NCBI RefSeq assembly: GCF_012935325.2
Contig: NZ_JABBYG020000025.1
Coordinates: 1 to 64,000 of the forward strand
Source of the DNA: Paenibacillus sp. PL91
GTDB taxonomy: Bacteria; Bacillota; Bacilli; Paenibacillales; Paenibacillaceae
Reading direction: 5' to 3'
DNA length: 64,000 nt
Both the position numbers and the translations under genes were made by a program. The notes under the pieces are model-generated. The model ran no database searches. It was given only the letters and a program-made list of their open reading frames with translations, and was not told the origin of the DNA. Every line of letters starts with the position of its first letter. Position 1 is the first letter of the stretch. This document shows, piece after piece, positions 26,495 through 34,708 of the stretch.

Positions 26495-27742
26495 TTAGGC
26501 CTTCGGAATCCTCGCCACGACTTCTGTTCCAACATTTTGTTCACTGAGCACTTTTAGTTTACCCTTAAATGATTTAATAATCTGGTAACAAACCATCATA
26601 CCTAATCCAGTGCCATTTTCCTTCAAGGAATAATAGGGAGAACCAAGTCGTTCTACTTCCTCCTCCGACATCCCTATTCCCTCATCTTTTACGCGTATTT
26701 CCACCTGTGAACCATCTACGGATATACACGAGGCCCAGACCGTCCCTTTAACAGGCATGGATTCAATTGCATTTTTCATGATATTAATCAGAAACTGACT
26801 CATTCTTTGGGCATTTCCGTGAACAAGACAGTCGCTCTCGATGTTGGTTTGGATAGTTACATTTTTGCTTAGCGCATAGTTTTGCATCAGAGTCACGGCT
26901 CGTTTTAGTTGATCGCCAACGTCCACGTTCTCATTGCCATCTGAGACTGGCTTTCCCAAGGTCAAAAAATTGTGAATAATATTGTTCGCATGATCCAATT
27001 CTTCAATAGAAAGCTTAATATACTGCTTCTTTTTATCAGACAGATCGGGCGTATCGAGCAGTTGAAGAAAGCCCCGCGCTACCTGCATCGGATTACGGAT
27101 TTCATGGGCAAATACTCCTGTTAAGTTTCCAATCAGTCTTAGCCTTTCCGCATTTTGAAGTTCTTTACGCATCGTATGGATCTCTGCCATATTCTCATTT
27201 AAAACGGTCATCAGCCAGGCGAGACCAGCGGCACATCCGAAGTGAAAAAACTGCATAGTTAAGCTCTCTGTAGTAACTCCTCTCAGCATCGAGACGAATG
27301 AAGCACCAACGAAGCAATAATACGACGATAGCATGACTGCCATTTTAATTCGCTTGTCTTTTGAAACGCTTACGAATCTCTTCTGAAAATAAAGGATAAC
27401 AGAATATCCAAAGATGATACCCAGCAGCGAGCTGTAAAAGCCTGCATCTGCGCCTAAATATAAACGATATAGAATGATCAATACCGATAAAAACACACCG
27501 GTTCTTTGACCGCAATACAATGTACCGATTAGCAAGGGAACGATTCTGAAGTCATGATGCATGCCGTTTCCGTAACTTATGGGAAATGACATACATAGTA
27601 AAATGGAGCTCCCCCAAAGCATAGCCAGAAAGAGATTAATATTTTTTCTGATACGAATATGGCCTAACAAATATGCTTGATAAATGCCAACAGGCACAAC
27701 GACTAATGATAACTGCAGCAAGAAGTCTTTTATAATGCTCAA
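26495..27742 (-). CDS. Sensor histidine kinase, KinB-like (5TMR_LYT)
   Basis: Five or six transmembrane helices in residues about 8-185 match the 5TM-5TMR_LYT sensor module (RIVPLLIGTLYCG motif). These are followed by HisKA with H-box FAHEIRNPMQVARGF and HATPase_c with N-box NIMKNAIESMP, VKDEGIGM and GTGLGMMV. Such kinases feed the sporulation phosphorelay in Bacilli, which is the likely role by family. A TTG at 27742 has AAGGTGG 5 nt upstream; an ATG at 27763 lacks a binding site. No response regulator is adjacent, as usual for phosphorelay kinases. Confidence 0.85.
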   Translation of the reverse strand: MSIIKDFLLQLSLVVVPVGIYQAYLLGHIRIRKNINLFLAMLWGSSILLCMSFPISYGNGMHHDFRIVPLLIGTLYCGQRTGVFLSVLIILYRLYLGADAGFYSSLLGIIFGYSVILYFQKRFVSVSKDKRIKMAVMLSSYYCFVGASFVSMLRGVTTESLTMQFFHFGCAAGLAWLMTVLNENMAEIHTMRKELQNAERLRLIGNLTGVFAHEIRNPMQVARGFLQLLDTPDLSDKKKQYIKLSIEELDHANNIIHNFLTLGKPVSDGNENVDVGDQLKRAVTLMQNYALSKNVTIQTNIESDCLVHGNAQRMSQFLINIMKNAIESMPVKGTVWASCISVDGSQVEIRVKDEGIGMSEEEVERLGSPYYSLKENGTGLGMMVCYQIIKSFKGKLKVLSEQNVGTEVVARIPKA

Positions 27743-27893
27743 CGCCGCCACCTTACCGTCCATTTGTATTACGTGGACATGTAACTTTTTTCTAACACAA
27801 CACCCAATAATTAGTTAAACAAATTGTACAATGAACCCAAAGAACTTAACAAGATATTGGAATGAAAATTTGCATGTATATGTCGAAAGAAAC

Positions 27894-27928
27894 GCAAAAA
27901 ACCCGACCTCATGGGGTCGGGTTTTTCC
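27894..27928. terminator. Strong bidirectional terminator
   Basis: AAAAACCCGACC / GGTCGGGTTTTT perfect 12-bp stem with a short TCATG-type loop (27896-27925). It closes the 39-residue gene on the minus strand and shields the region upstream of the KinB-like kinase. Confidence 0.85.
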
Positions 27929-27964
27929 ATAAAGCGATGGAGCCGAGGGACTCGATGGTGTGGC

Positions 27965-28084
27965 CTATTTCTCGGTTTGGCCAGACATCAATTCGATAAT
28001 TTTCTGGAGAGATCTATGTATTGCTCGCAGATAACTTATTAGGCAAATAAATCCTACAGCTAAAATGATAATGATAAACTCCAT
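27965..28084 (-). CDS. Small single-helix membrane protein, 39 residues
   Basis: ATG at 28084 follows AGGAGG with 8-nt spacing; stop TAG at 27965. The product starts M-E-F, has one hydrophobic helix (residues 3-18, IIIILAVGFICLISYL) and then a short amphipathic basic/acidic tail (R-A-I-H-R-S-L-Q-K). A terminator follows within 40 nt. The region upstream has an imperfect inverted repeat CATATAT...ATATATG (28121-28140) that could bind a regulator. No family is recognised. The arrangement (binding site, helix, terminator) makes it a credible small gene. Confidence 0.6.
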   Translation of the reverse strand: MEFIIIILAVGFICLISYLRAIHRSLQKIIELMSGQTEK

Positions 28085-28263
28085 TCCTCATCTCCTCCTG
28101 TCGTTGTGCGAGGATTTTACCATATATTTTACATATATGTTTGATTTGCATACGCAATGTTGAAAAATGGGTCCTGCTTTTTACACTTGTGGCATCTTGC
28201 CCGAATATGATTGTTTAGAAAAGAACGAAAGTGTGACACAAGCGTTAAAGGAGATGTGGTTCA

Positions 28264-29109
28264 GTGGCACAACGTTTAAGCTCAGTGAAATATACCAGAA
28301 ATTTAAAAAAATACGCCAGTCACGCACGCTATTTTATAAAAAAACTAGGCTGTCAGCAGAACGAACAATTGCATTTCATTTTAGTCCATGACCCTAAAAA
28401 CAAAAAACGGAGCTTCAGTAATTCTTCTAATCACCCAGCTATGACGCTGCACAAGCCTCTACATCTGCTTGAGAGACTCACGCCTCAAATCACCCTCTTT
28501 TCCAAGAGAAATAAACTCATACATGTACTCAGACAAAATATAAGAGGGTATGCCGTATTTATGGAGATCAATTACCGGGAAACTAAGGATAGTGATTTCA
28601 AAAAAATCAGAGCTCAGTTCATCGACGTGGATTTAAACAAGATTTCTATGCTTTTAAAGACAAAAGAACAAGTCAAGCAAGCGATTAAATCCATTCAAGC
28701 CGACCCTGCTGAGCAGCTTCAATCCATTGCAGTCAAAAGAAAGCAAGGTCAATACCATCTTTTAGCTCTGCGAACAAAACAGAGAGTGGCAAAACTGAAG
28801 ATTGCGTTTATAAAAAAATATAGGAACCAAATTAAAGATACGATGATTATTGAAACTAAAAATGGATATCACATCTACTGGGTCGTTCAAGACGGCTCCA
28901 TAAGCCAATTCGTTCCTATTCAAAAAGCTTTAGCCCAAAAATTCAGCTCGGATCCCATGATAACCAATCTATCAAGAGTGATGCGCATACCTGGCTTCTA
29001 CCATATGAAAAACCCTGGAAGCCCCTATATGGTTAGGGTCAGACAATTGGGCAGGAAACAACCTTTTACCCAAGAGGAAATTATTCAATCACTGGCATTA
29101 GCCCTTTAA
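28264..29109 (+). CDS. Stand-alone RepB-type primase (archaeo-eukaryotic primase fold)
   Basis: 281 residues. The first 95 are strongly basic and match nothing I know. From about residue 100 the sequence shows the three catalytic motifs of the AEP/RepB primase family: motif I FIDVD (119-123), motif II TKNGYHIYW (198-206, His203), motif III SSDPMITNLSRVMRIPGFYHMK (228-249, read in two parts; Asp230). No helicase or PriCT domain is attached. GTG start at 28264 with AAAGGAG 8-10 nt upstream. Related proteins occur in plasmid and phage replication. Here it stands alone, between two terminators, in an A-rich stretch, so it is either a mobile-element relic or a repair/defence primase. Confidence 0.8.
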   Translation: MAQRLSSVKYTRNLKKYASHARYFIKKLGCQQNEQLHFILVHDPKNKKRSFSNSSNHPAMTLHKPLHLLERLTPQITLFSKRNKLIHVLRQNIRGYAVFMEINYRETKDSDFKKIRAQFIDVDLNKISMLLKTKEQVKQAIKSIQADPAEQLQSIAVKRKQGQYHLLALRTKQRVAKLKIAFIKKYRNQIKDTMIIETKNGYHIYWVVQDGSISQFVPIQKALAQKFSSDPMITNLSRVMRIPGFYHMKNPGSPYMVRVRQLGRKQPFTQEEIIQSLALAL

Positions 29110-29163
29110 TCCACTTGTATAAATCAATCAGGCTTAGCACTGAGGATAGCATATCTAAGCTAG

Positions 29164-29197
29164 CTGAAACCCCGGCCATATGTGGTCGGGGTTTATA
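29164..29197 (+). terminator. Terminator after the primase gene
   Basis: AAACCCCGGCC / GGTCGGGGTTT stem (29167-29194) with an ATATGT loop and flanking T-rich sequence. Confidence 0.8.
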
Positions 29198-29302
29198 TTT
29201 TCATATATTACCTAATTAAATTAATCGTCCATTAACAAATAATCTTTATACTTACTGTAATGCATCAATTTATACAATAAATATGGAAAGGAATGACATG
29301 TC

Positions 29303-29932
29303 ATGGGAATTCATACGTATTTTCAGTCCCTAAACGATCTCGAACGGATTATTCGTTGTCCAGGTAAGTTTAAATTTGAAGAGCATAGCGTAGCGGCTCA
29401 TTCGTGGAAGGTTGTACAGTACGCCAAAACATTGGCTGATATTGAGGAGCGCAATGGCGTCACAATAGATTGGAAGAAGCTTTATGAGATTACGAGCAGC
29501 CATGATTATGGTGAAATATTTATAGGAGATATTAAAACACCAGTTAAGCATTACTCGCTAGAGCTGCGCGGCATGCTGCAGCAGGTAGAGGAAGGCATGA
29601 TTACTCTCTTTATAGAAGAGAATATTCCAGAAGAGCTCAAGCCTATTTTTTTCAGACAGCTGCGCGAGGGCAAGGACGATTCGGTTGAAGGTCTCATTCT
29701 TGAAGTGGCCGATAAACTCGATCAAGTGTACGAGGCGCTTACAGAATTGCAAAGAGGCAACAGAGAAAAGGAATTTGTCATTATGTATCGTGAAGCACTT
29801 ATCAAAATCAAAAAAATAAAGCTGCATTGTGTAGATTATTTTTTAAAGCATATTTTACCCGACATCGTTCAAGAAAGCTCCAATTGTCCAGTTGATATCA
29901 AGAAGATTACAAAAGAAGCGTTAGAGCTATAA
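29303..29932 (+). CDS. HD-domain nucleotidase, YfbR-like
   Basis: Metal-dependent phosphohydrolase of the HD superfamily, most like YfbR-type 5'-deoxyribonucleotidases, which remove the 5' phosphate from dNMPs. Metal ligands: His in EEHSVAAHSWKV (about 27-38), the HD pair in SSHDYGEIFIGDIKTPVKH (about 66-84, read in parts), and Asp in EVADKLDQVYEAL (about 135-147). 209 residues; AAAGGA 10 nt before the ATG. It shares strand with the primase upstream but lies behind a terminator. The tail beyond residue 180 is unassigned. Confidence 0.82.
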   Translation: MGIHTYFQSLNDLERIIRCPGKFKFEEHSVAAHSWKVVQYAKTLADIEERNGVTIDWKKLYEITSSHDYGEIFIGDIKTPVKHYSLELRGMLQQVEEGMITLFIEENIPEELKPIFFRQLREGKDDSVEGLILEVADKLDQVYEALTELQRGNREKEFVIMYREALIKIKKIKLHCVDYFLKHILPDIVQESSNCPVDIKKITKEALEL

Positions 29933-30057
29933 CTTCGATATCAAACCTCGTCACCACCCCCCATGCTTTTGTATACGATTAAACATAAATTGCTGCATTG
30001 CAGCACCCCTCTGTTACATTTCCAGCCCGCCTATCTTCCTTCTCGAAATGCATCATA

Positions 30058-30092
30058 ACAAAAAACACTATCCTCTTGAGAATAGTGTTAAT
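30058..30092. terminator. Hairpin terminator next to a gene remnant
   Basis: AACACTAT-CTC / GAG-ATAGTGTT stem (30064-30089) with one mismatch, flanked by an A-run, hence a T-run on the minus strand. It follows the coding remnant at 30122-30256. Confidence 0.65.
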
Positions 30093-30121
30093 AATCTTAC
30101 GCGGTATTTTTTCATCGCTCA

Positions 30122-30256
30122 TTAGACGGGAGTAATCTTAGCTGCTATTCTGTCTAATGCTTCTTGTACGGTAGTCGGAGGGGGAGCTATCCAGTTTGCT
30201 GGATTAGTTTCCAAGGTGGAGATGGAGTCGAGTGGATTTGAACCTTTGTCCGATGA
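30122..30256 (-). pseudogene. C-terminal remnant of a gene
   Basis: A 44-codon open frame ends in TAA at 30122 and is preceded by an in-frame TGA, with no start codon. It reads like the C-terminus of a real protein: SDKGSNPLDSISTLETN, then NWIAPPPTTVQEALDRIAA and K-I-T-P-V. The TVQEALDRIAA pattern is common at the ends of phage structural or tail-associated proteins. That family link is from memory and unproven. A terminator follows. Confidence 0.4.
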
Positions 30257-30400
30257 TCACGTTACATAGACCTCTATAAGTAAAAACACAATTTTGATGT
30301 CACCCAATCAAACGCCTCGTCTATAATTGACAAAGTCCATTGGAGATGATAAGTTGGCGTAATACCCATTTTTTGGGTCATATTATAAGGGGTGTCTTAT

Positions 30401-31192
30401 ATGCTTTTATCTGAGCACGAACGGTTCATCAATCATGCAAAGAAAAGACTCAGTCAAGATCAACGATTTTGCGGCCTTCTAGCAGGTGGCTCCATGATGA
30501 CGAAGACCATGGATGAGTATAGCGATTTAGACCTTATCATCGTATACGACTCCGCCTACCAGGAGCAAATCATGAATCAACGGCTTCACATTGCTGAAGG
30601 ATTGGGAAAGTTGCTTTCTGGATTCACAGGTGAGCATATCGGTGAGCCTCGTGTCGTTATTTGCTTATATGGACCAGAGCCTCTGCATGTCGATCTTAAA
30701 TTCGTTACATTGGAAGAGCTTAAGATACGGATAGAAAACCCTCTTATTTTATGGGAGAAAGATCAGAAAATCAGTAACATTTTTGAAGAAACCTCCCCCT
30801 CGGAACCATATCCCGAGGCACAATGGATAGAAGACCGCTTCTGGGTTTGGATCCATTACGGCGCAACGAAGCTAGGAAGAGGAGAATGGTTTGAATTAAT
30901 CGATCATCTTACATTTATTCGCAGTGCAGTATTAGGTCCTTTGGTTTTGAGTCATCATGGCCAACTCCCTAGAGGAGTAAGAAGGCTGGAACAGTATGCT
31001 AGCAGTGATATAGAAGAGCTTAAAAAAACGATCCCTTTACACAGTTTCGAGAGTTGCTACCTTGCGTTAAAAAGCACTATTCATCTATATAAACGATTTC
31101 GCCAAAATTCTGATGTGCTTATTTTAAAAGAAGAAGCGGAACATGTATCAATTGCTTACCTTGAAAAGGTGTATGCTTCGTTGAATAATTAG
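30401..31192 (+). CDS. Nucleotidyltransferase-domain protein
   Basis: N-terminal polymerase-beta-type nucleotidyltransferase signature GGSMMTKTMDEYSDLDLIIV (residues about 28-47): GG/S turn plus the SDLD metal-binding aspartates, and a third carboxylate in PLHVDLKF (about 99-106). The C-terminal part is alpha-helical. This layout is seen in aminoglycoside nucleotidyltransferases and MNT-type proteins; no HEPN partner is adjacent, so a toxin-antitoxin role is not supported. The ATG at 30401 has AAGGGG 8 nt upstream; a GTG at 30392 overlaps that site. Confidence 0.78.
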   Translation: MLLSEHERFINHAKKRLSQDQRFCGLLAGGSMMTKTMDEYSDLDLIIVYDSAYQEQIMNQRLHIAEGLGKLLSGFTGEHIGEPRVVICLYGPEPLHVDLKFVTLEELKIRIENPLILWEKDQKISNIFEETSPSEPYPEAQWIEDRFWVWIHYGATKLGRGEWFELIDHLTFIRSAVLGPLVLSHHGQLPRGVRRLEQYASSDIEELKKTIPLHSFESCYLALKSTIHLYKRFRQNSDVLILKEEAEHVSIAYLEKVYASLNN

Positions 31193-31197
31193 AATGC

Positions 31198-31228
31198 AAA
31201 AAGAGCACCTAATAGGTGCTCTTTCTCA
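31198..31228. terminator. Terminator after the nucleotidyltransferase gene
   Basis: AAAGAGCACCT / AGGTGCTCTTT perfect 11-bp stem (31200-31225). Confidence 0.85.
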
Positions 31229-31291
31229 TGAGTTTGGTGGTAGCTCGGGGGATTTTCCTTGTTTCCTGTTGGCTTAGTTATACAGCTGATA

Positions 31292-31891
31292 TTAAAGCAA
31301 ATGAGCGTTATTAGCAAAGTCAACTAATTCGAATATCCCGTCAACACAGCATACTCTTGTTATAGAACATTCAGAGACCAAATTGCTTTGCTCGACTATA
31401 AAATGGGGGTGCTTTTTTCTTAATTCCTCCTCGGCAATTACATTAATTAAGAAATCTGTTATCAGACCACCATGTGTAACCACGATAATGTTATCCTGGG
31501 GATGTTCGGCTGATAAATCCAGTAAGCACGAAGATAATCTCTCCCCTGCTTTCCTCGCAGAGTCACCAACTGGCGGTGAAAAATCTCTATCATGTGTGCA
31601 ACGATTCCACAAATCAACAAACTCCTCAAATGTTTGTCCAGGTATGTCCCCCCAGTTGGCACGCTCTCGCAAGCGAATGTCCTCCGAAATGGTTGTCTTT
31701 GTTTCGTTTGCAATGATTTGGGCTGTTTCTTTAGCTCTTTTAAGCGGGCTGCTGATCATTTTTTTTATCGGAATCCTACAAAAATGGCTTGCGGTTACCT
31801 GAGCTTGCAACAAGCCCTCGGACGATAAAGCGACGTCTTCAATTCCCTTCTCTTTTTTGGCATGTCTGACAAGGTAGAAATTTGTGCTCAT
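31292..31891 (-). CDS. Histidine phosphatase family protein
   Basis: Phosphoglycerate-mutase-fold phosphatase of 199 residues. The catalytic motif reads YLVRHAKKE (residues about 6-14): RHA replaces the usual RHG, but the nucleophile His9 is retained. SSPLKRAKETAQI (about 45-57) supplies the second arginine, and VVTHGGLI (about 137-144) the proton-shuttling His. The substrate is unknown; members act on phosphosugars, nucleotides or cell-wall precursors. It is convergent with the nucleotidyltransferase gene. Confidence 0.85.
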   Translation of the reverse strand: MSTNFYLVRHAKKEKGIEDVALSSEGLLQAQVTASHFCRIPIKKMISSPLKRAKETAQIIANETKTTISEDIRLRERANWGDIPGQTFEEFVDLWNRCTHDRDFSPPVGDSARKAGERLSSCLLDLSAEHPQDNIIVVTHGGLITDFLINVIAEEELRKKHPHFIVEQSNLVSECSITRVCCVDGIFELVDFANNAHLL

Positions 31892-32069
31892 AGCACCAGC
31901 TCCTTCTTTTAATATACAGGTTTGATGCGAATTCGATTTAACGTTTATCTAATTTAATATATATCTAATTTATATTGTATATTCGATCCCTGCTGTTAGC
32001 AAAGACAACTTTTACTGAACATAACTTCAAGTCAGCTTAATCAAAGAAGCTCCCTTAACATGCGAAAAA

Positions 32070-32100
32070 CCAAAAAACCAGCCCTTATCCGGGCTGGGTA
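32070..32100 (-). terminator. Terminator after the AraC regulator gene
   Basis: CCAGCCC / GGGCTGG stem (about 32078-32097) with loop TTATCC; the minus strand runs into TTTTTTGG. Confidence 0.75.
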
Positions 32101-32162
32101 GTTTTCGGTGTGGAGTCACCGGGGCTCGATTTACATGAAATACTTCTTCTCTATACCTTGAT

Positions 32163-33005
32163 CTATACGAGCTTATAGGTTTGGCGGTATTTAAGCGGCG
32201 AATGGCCGGTAATATCTTTGAAAATGCGTCCGAAGTGCGTCATACTCTCAAATCCGACCCTTTCGGCAATATCGGCTACTTTCAGGGTGCTTCCCGTTAA
32301 GAGCTGGCGCGCTTCCTTGATCCGGACATTGTTCAAATACTCCGTAAAGGTGAAGCCCGTATTCTCCCGGAACATTTTACAGAAGTACGAGGAGCTGATG
32401 AAGAACTTGCCGGACACGCCCTGAATCGTTTGGGTTTCATGGTAATGCTGGTTCAAGTAATCGACGATTTCGAAAATTTTTTTGTTAATCGGATTGCTGC
32501 CGTTATGCTCGGCCGTGGGTTGTGTCGACGTCTTACGGTAAATGAAAATAAGCAATTCGAACAGAAGCGTCTTTAAATAATACTCATATCCGGGCGGCTG
32601 CTTTATAAATTCGGCGATCATTTTGTCAAATAGCTTCTCGATAATGCTTTGTTCTTGGCCGTTCAAGGGCATGAAGTTTTTGCCGCTAGAAAAGCTGGAC
32701 AGCACATGAAAGCTGTCATTGTAAGGAAACATATCCTCCAGAAATTCCTCTTGAAACAGCAGCGTAATCCGCTCGAAAGATTCCTTGCTTGAATTGACTA
32801 GCTTATGGATCTCATTCACGTTAATGATTAACAAAGCTCCGCCGACCACCTGGTAGCTTTTATCCTCGATGAAATAGCTAATATCGCCAGATACAAGATA
32901 GAAAATCTCATATCCATTGTGATAATGGCGTGATGGCATGCTTGTGTTAAATTTCTTCTCACGACTAATATCAAACTTAGAAGCCTCATAGAAATTCGAT
33001 TCCAT
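32163..33005 (-). CDS. AraC-family regulator
   Basis: 280 residues: an N-terminal cupin-type ligand domain (about 15-140; RHYHNGYEIFYLVSG motif) and C-terminal double helix-turn-helix (about 178-278; FFISSSYFCKMFRENTGF and VADIAERVGFESMTHFGRIFK). The cupin form usually binds a sugar directly. ATG at 33005 behind AGGTGG. It is divergent from the lipoprotein gene at 33249 over a 243-bp region, so it probably controls the importer operon that follows on the plus strand. Confidence 0.9.
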   Translation of the reverse strand: MESNFYEASKFDISREKKFNTSMPSRHYHNGYEIFYLVSGDISYFIEDKSYQVVGGALLIINVNEIHKLVNSSKESFERITLLFQEEFLEDMFPYNDSFHVLSSFSSGKNFMPLNGQEQSIIEKLFDKMIAEFIKQPPGYEYYLKTLLFELLIFIYRKTSTQPTAEHNGSNPINKKIFEIVDYLNQHYHETQTIQGVSGKFFISSSYFCKMFRENTGFTFTEYLNNVRIKEARQLLTGSTLKVADIAERVGFESMTHFGRIFKDITGHSPLKYRQTYKLV

Positions 33006-33248
33006 CACTCTTCCACCTTCATGTAAAGTAATAAAAAATATTCAAAATAATATATGTAGAAAAATACTGAAATAGATAAGATACGTGCAGATAATTCATA
33101 TTATCATATGCTATATTTGTAAGCAATAAGACAAAACAACAGTGGGTGATGCGTGGCGGAAGATGCCGATGTGCTGAAAATGTAAAAAACGAGTTAGTTT
33201 TATTAACATTTTGTAAAAATGGATTCAATAATTGAGGCGGGGGTTGTC

Positions 33249-34628
33249 ATGAAAAATCCAATAACGAAAAAACGTTTTCTGATGAGTGCACTTCTTTTGT
33301 TTTCCGTTACTAGCATGTTGTCTGCTTGCGGCGATACAGCCGGCTCGAATAAAAGCGACAACGAAGAGGTGAAAAATAACAGCAAGGAGAAAGTAGAGAT
33401 CGTTTGGGTGATGGCGGCGGACCCGGACAAAAAGGCATGGCAGGACGCGACGGTTTCCACCTTCGAAGCAAGCCATCCGAATGTGAAAGTCCGGCTTGAG
33501 AACATTCCATACGATCAATTCGATCAAAAACTGACTACCCTGATTGCCAGCGGCAATGCACCGGACGTTTGGAATCCGAACCAGGCAGACAGCGGATTCG
33601 CTACGTATATGAAGATGGGCGCATTGAAGGACCTTACTCCTTATATCGAGAAAGGAGCTCCCGAGCTCGATACGATGGACCCAAGCCTGCTAGATATTTA
33701 TAAAATCAACGGTAAAAATTACGGCATCCCGCTCGTGAGCAACGCAACATATCTTTACTACAACAAGGACTTATTCGACGCGGCCGGCCTTCCTTATCCG
33801 ACGACGGACTGGGACGACCAGTCTTGGAATTTCGATGCGATGCTCGAAACCGCGCAGAAGCTGTCCCATGACGTAGGAGACGCTCGCAAGCAGGTTTTCG
33901 GCTACTCTAGCGCATTAAGCGCAAACGCAATGACATGGCTATTCGGAGGAGATTTGTTCAAGCCCGAGGCTTATACGTCCGGCGTTATGGGAGAGCCTGA
34001 TCTAATGAAGCCCGTTAACATCGAAGCGCTGCAGTTCAATGCGGATTTAATCAATAAATACAAAGTCTCGCCGAATGCGGAGACGGTAGCCGCATCCGCA
34101 CAGCTCGGGGACCCCTTCCTTACAGGCAAAGTTGGAATGTACATTTCCGGCGGCTGGGGACTCGGCTCCTACAAGCAAGCGGATTTCAAATGGGGTGTTG
34201 CGGCTGTTCCTTATCATGAGGGTCGCAAGGTAACGCTTTACGTTGATCCTTGGAGCATCTCGGCGACTAGCAAGCATCCCGACGAGGCATGGGAATTTGT
34301 TCGGCATTTGGCAAATCCAGCTGAGGGCGGCGGCGCCTACCGTTACATGAACGATGTGGGGAGAACGCCTGCGGACGCGAGCCTATTCAAGCTTTGGTAT
34401 GACAAAATGGGTGCGGAAATCGGCATGGATCCCGAGGCGTTCAAGCAGGTTCACGAAGGTTCGATCAAGTATGGACGCGAAGCGGAAAACCATTTGATCG
34501 TAAAATTCAATACGGTTCTCGAAACGATGAACCAGTCGCTCTATCAGGTATGGGGAGGCAAGAAGAGCGTAGCCGACGGCTTGAAAGTGTTGAACGATAA
34601 CCTCCTTTCACTGAATTTGGATCATTAG
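33249..34628 (+). CDS. Extracellular sugar-binding lipoprotein (CUT1 family)
   Basis: Signal sequence with basic start (KNPITKKR), hydrophobic core and lipobox MLSAC (Cys27). The mature protein is a typical solute-binding protein 1 fold with TTLIASGNAPDVWNPNQAD near residue 90-110. 459 residues from the ATG at 33249; the ATG at 33219 lacks a binding site. First gene of the plus-strand importer operon. A 12-bp GC-rich hairpin follows the stop and probably sets a higher transcript level for this gene than for the permeases. Confidence 0.9.
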   Translation: MKNPITKKRFLMSALLLFSVTSMLSACGDTAGSNKSDNEEVKNNSKEKVEIVWVMAADPDKKAWQDATVSTFEASHPNVKVRLENIPYDQFDQKLTTLIASGNAPDVWNPNQADSGFATYMKMGALKDLTPYIEKGAPELDTMDPSLLDIYKINGKNYGIPLVSNATYLYYNKDLFDAAGLPYPTTDWDDQSWNFDAMLETAQKLSHDVGDARKQVFGYSSALSANAMTWLFGGDLFKPEAYTSGVMGEPDLMKPVNIEALQFNADLINKYKVSPNAETVAASAQLGDPFLTGKVGMYISGGWGLGSYKQADFKWGVAAVPYHEGRKVTLYVDPWSISATSKHPDEAWEFVRHLANPAEGGGAYRYMNDVGRTPADASLFKLWYDKMGAEIGMDPEAFKQVHEGSIKYGREAENHLIVKFNTVLETMNQSLYQVWGGKKSVADGLKVLNDNLLSLNLDH

Positions 34629-34653
34629 CAGCCAGAGCTTTAAGTAAATTACT

Positions 34654-34692
34654 GCCAGGCGGACGTTCTGCAAAAGACGGCGTCCGCCTGGC
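34654..34692 (+). other. Intra-operon hairpin after the binding-protein gene
   Basis: GCCAGGCGGACG (34654-34665) pairs perfectly with CGTCCGCCTGGC (34681-34692). There is no T-run, so it looks like an mRNA stabiliser/partial terminator between lipoprotein and permease genes. Confidence 0.7.
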
Positions 34693-34708
34693 CCAACGGA
34701 GGTAGCCC

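Noticed and set aside
28167..28391. Frame overlapping the start of the primase gene
   Set aside because: Out of frame with the primase, weaker binding site and no domain; the primase GTG has a proper site.
30190..30262. Possible tmRNA (ssrA) 3' end: TTCAAATCC with CTCCATCTCCACC
   Set aside because: The same bases are read smoothly as part of a 44-codon protein remnant, and the rest of a tmRNA (resume frame, acceptor 5' arm) is missing.
30401..31192. MNT/HEPN toxin-antitoxin system
   Set aside because: The nucleotidyltransferase is far longer than MNT antitoxins and no HEPN gene is next to it.
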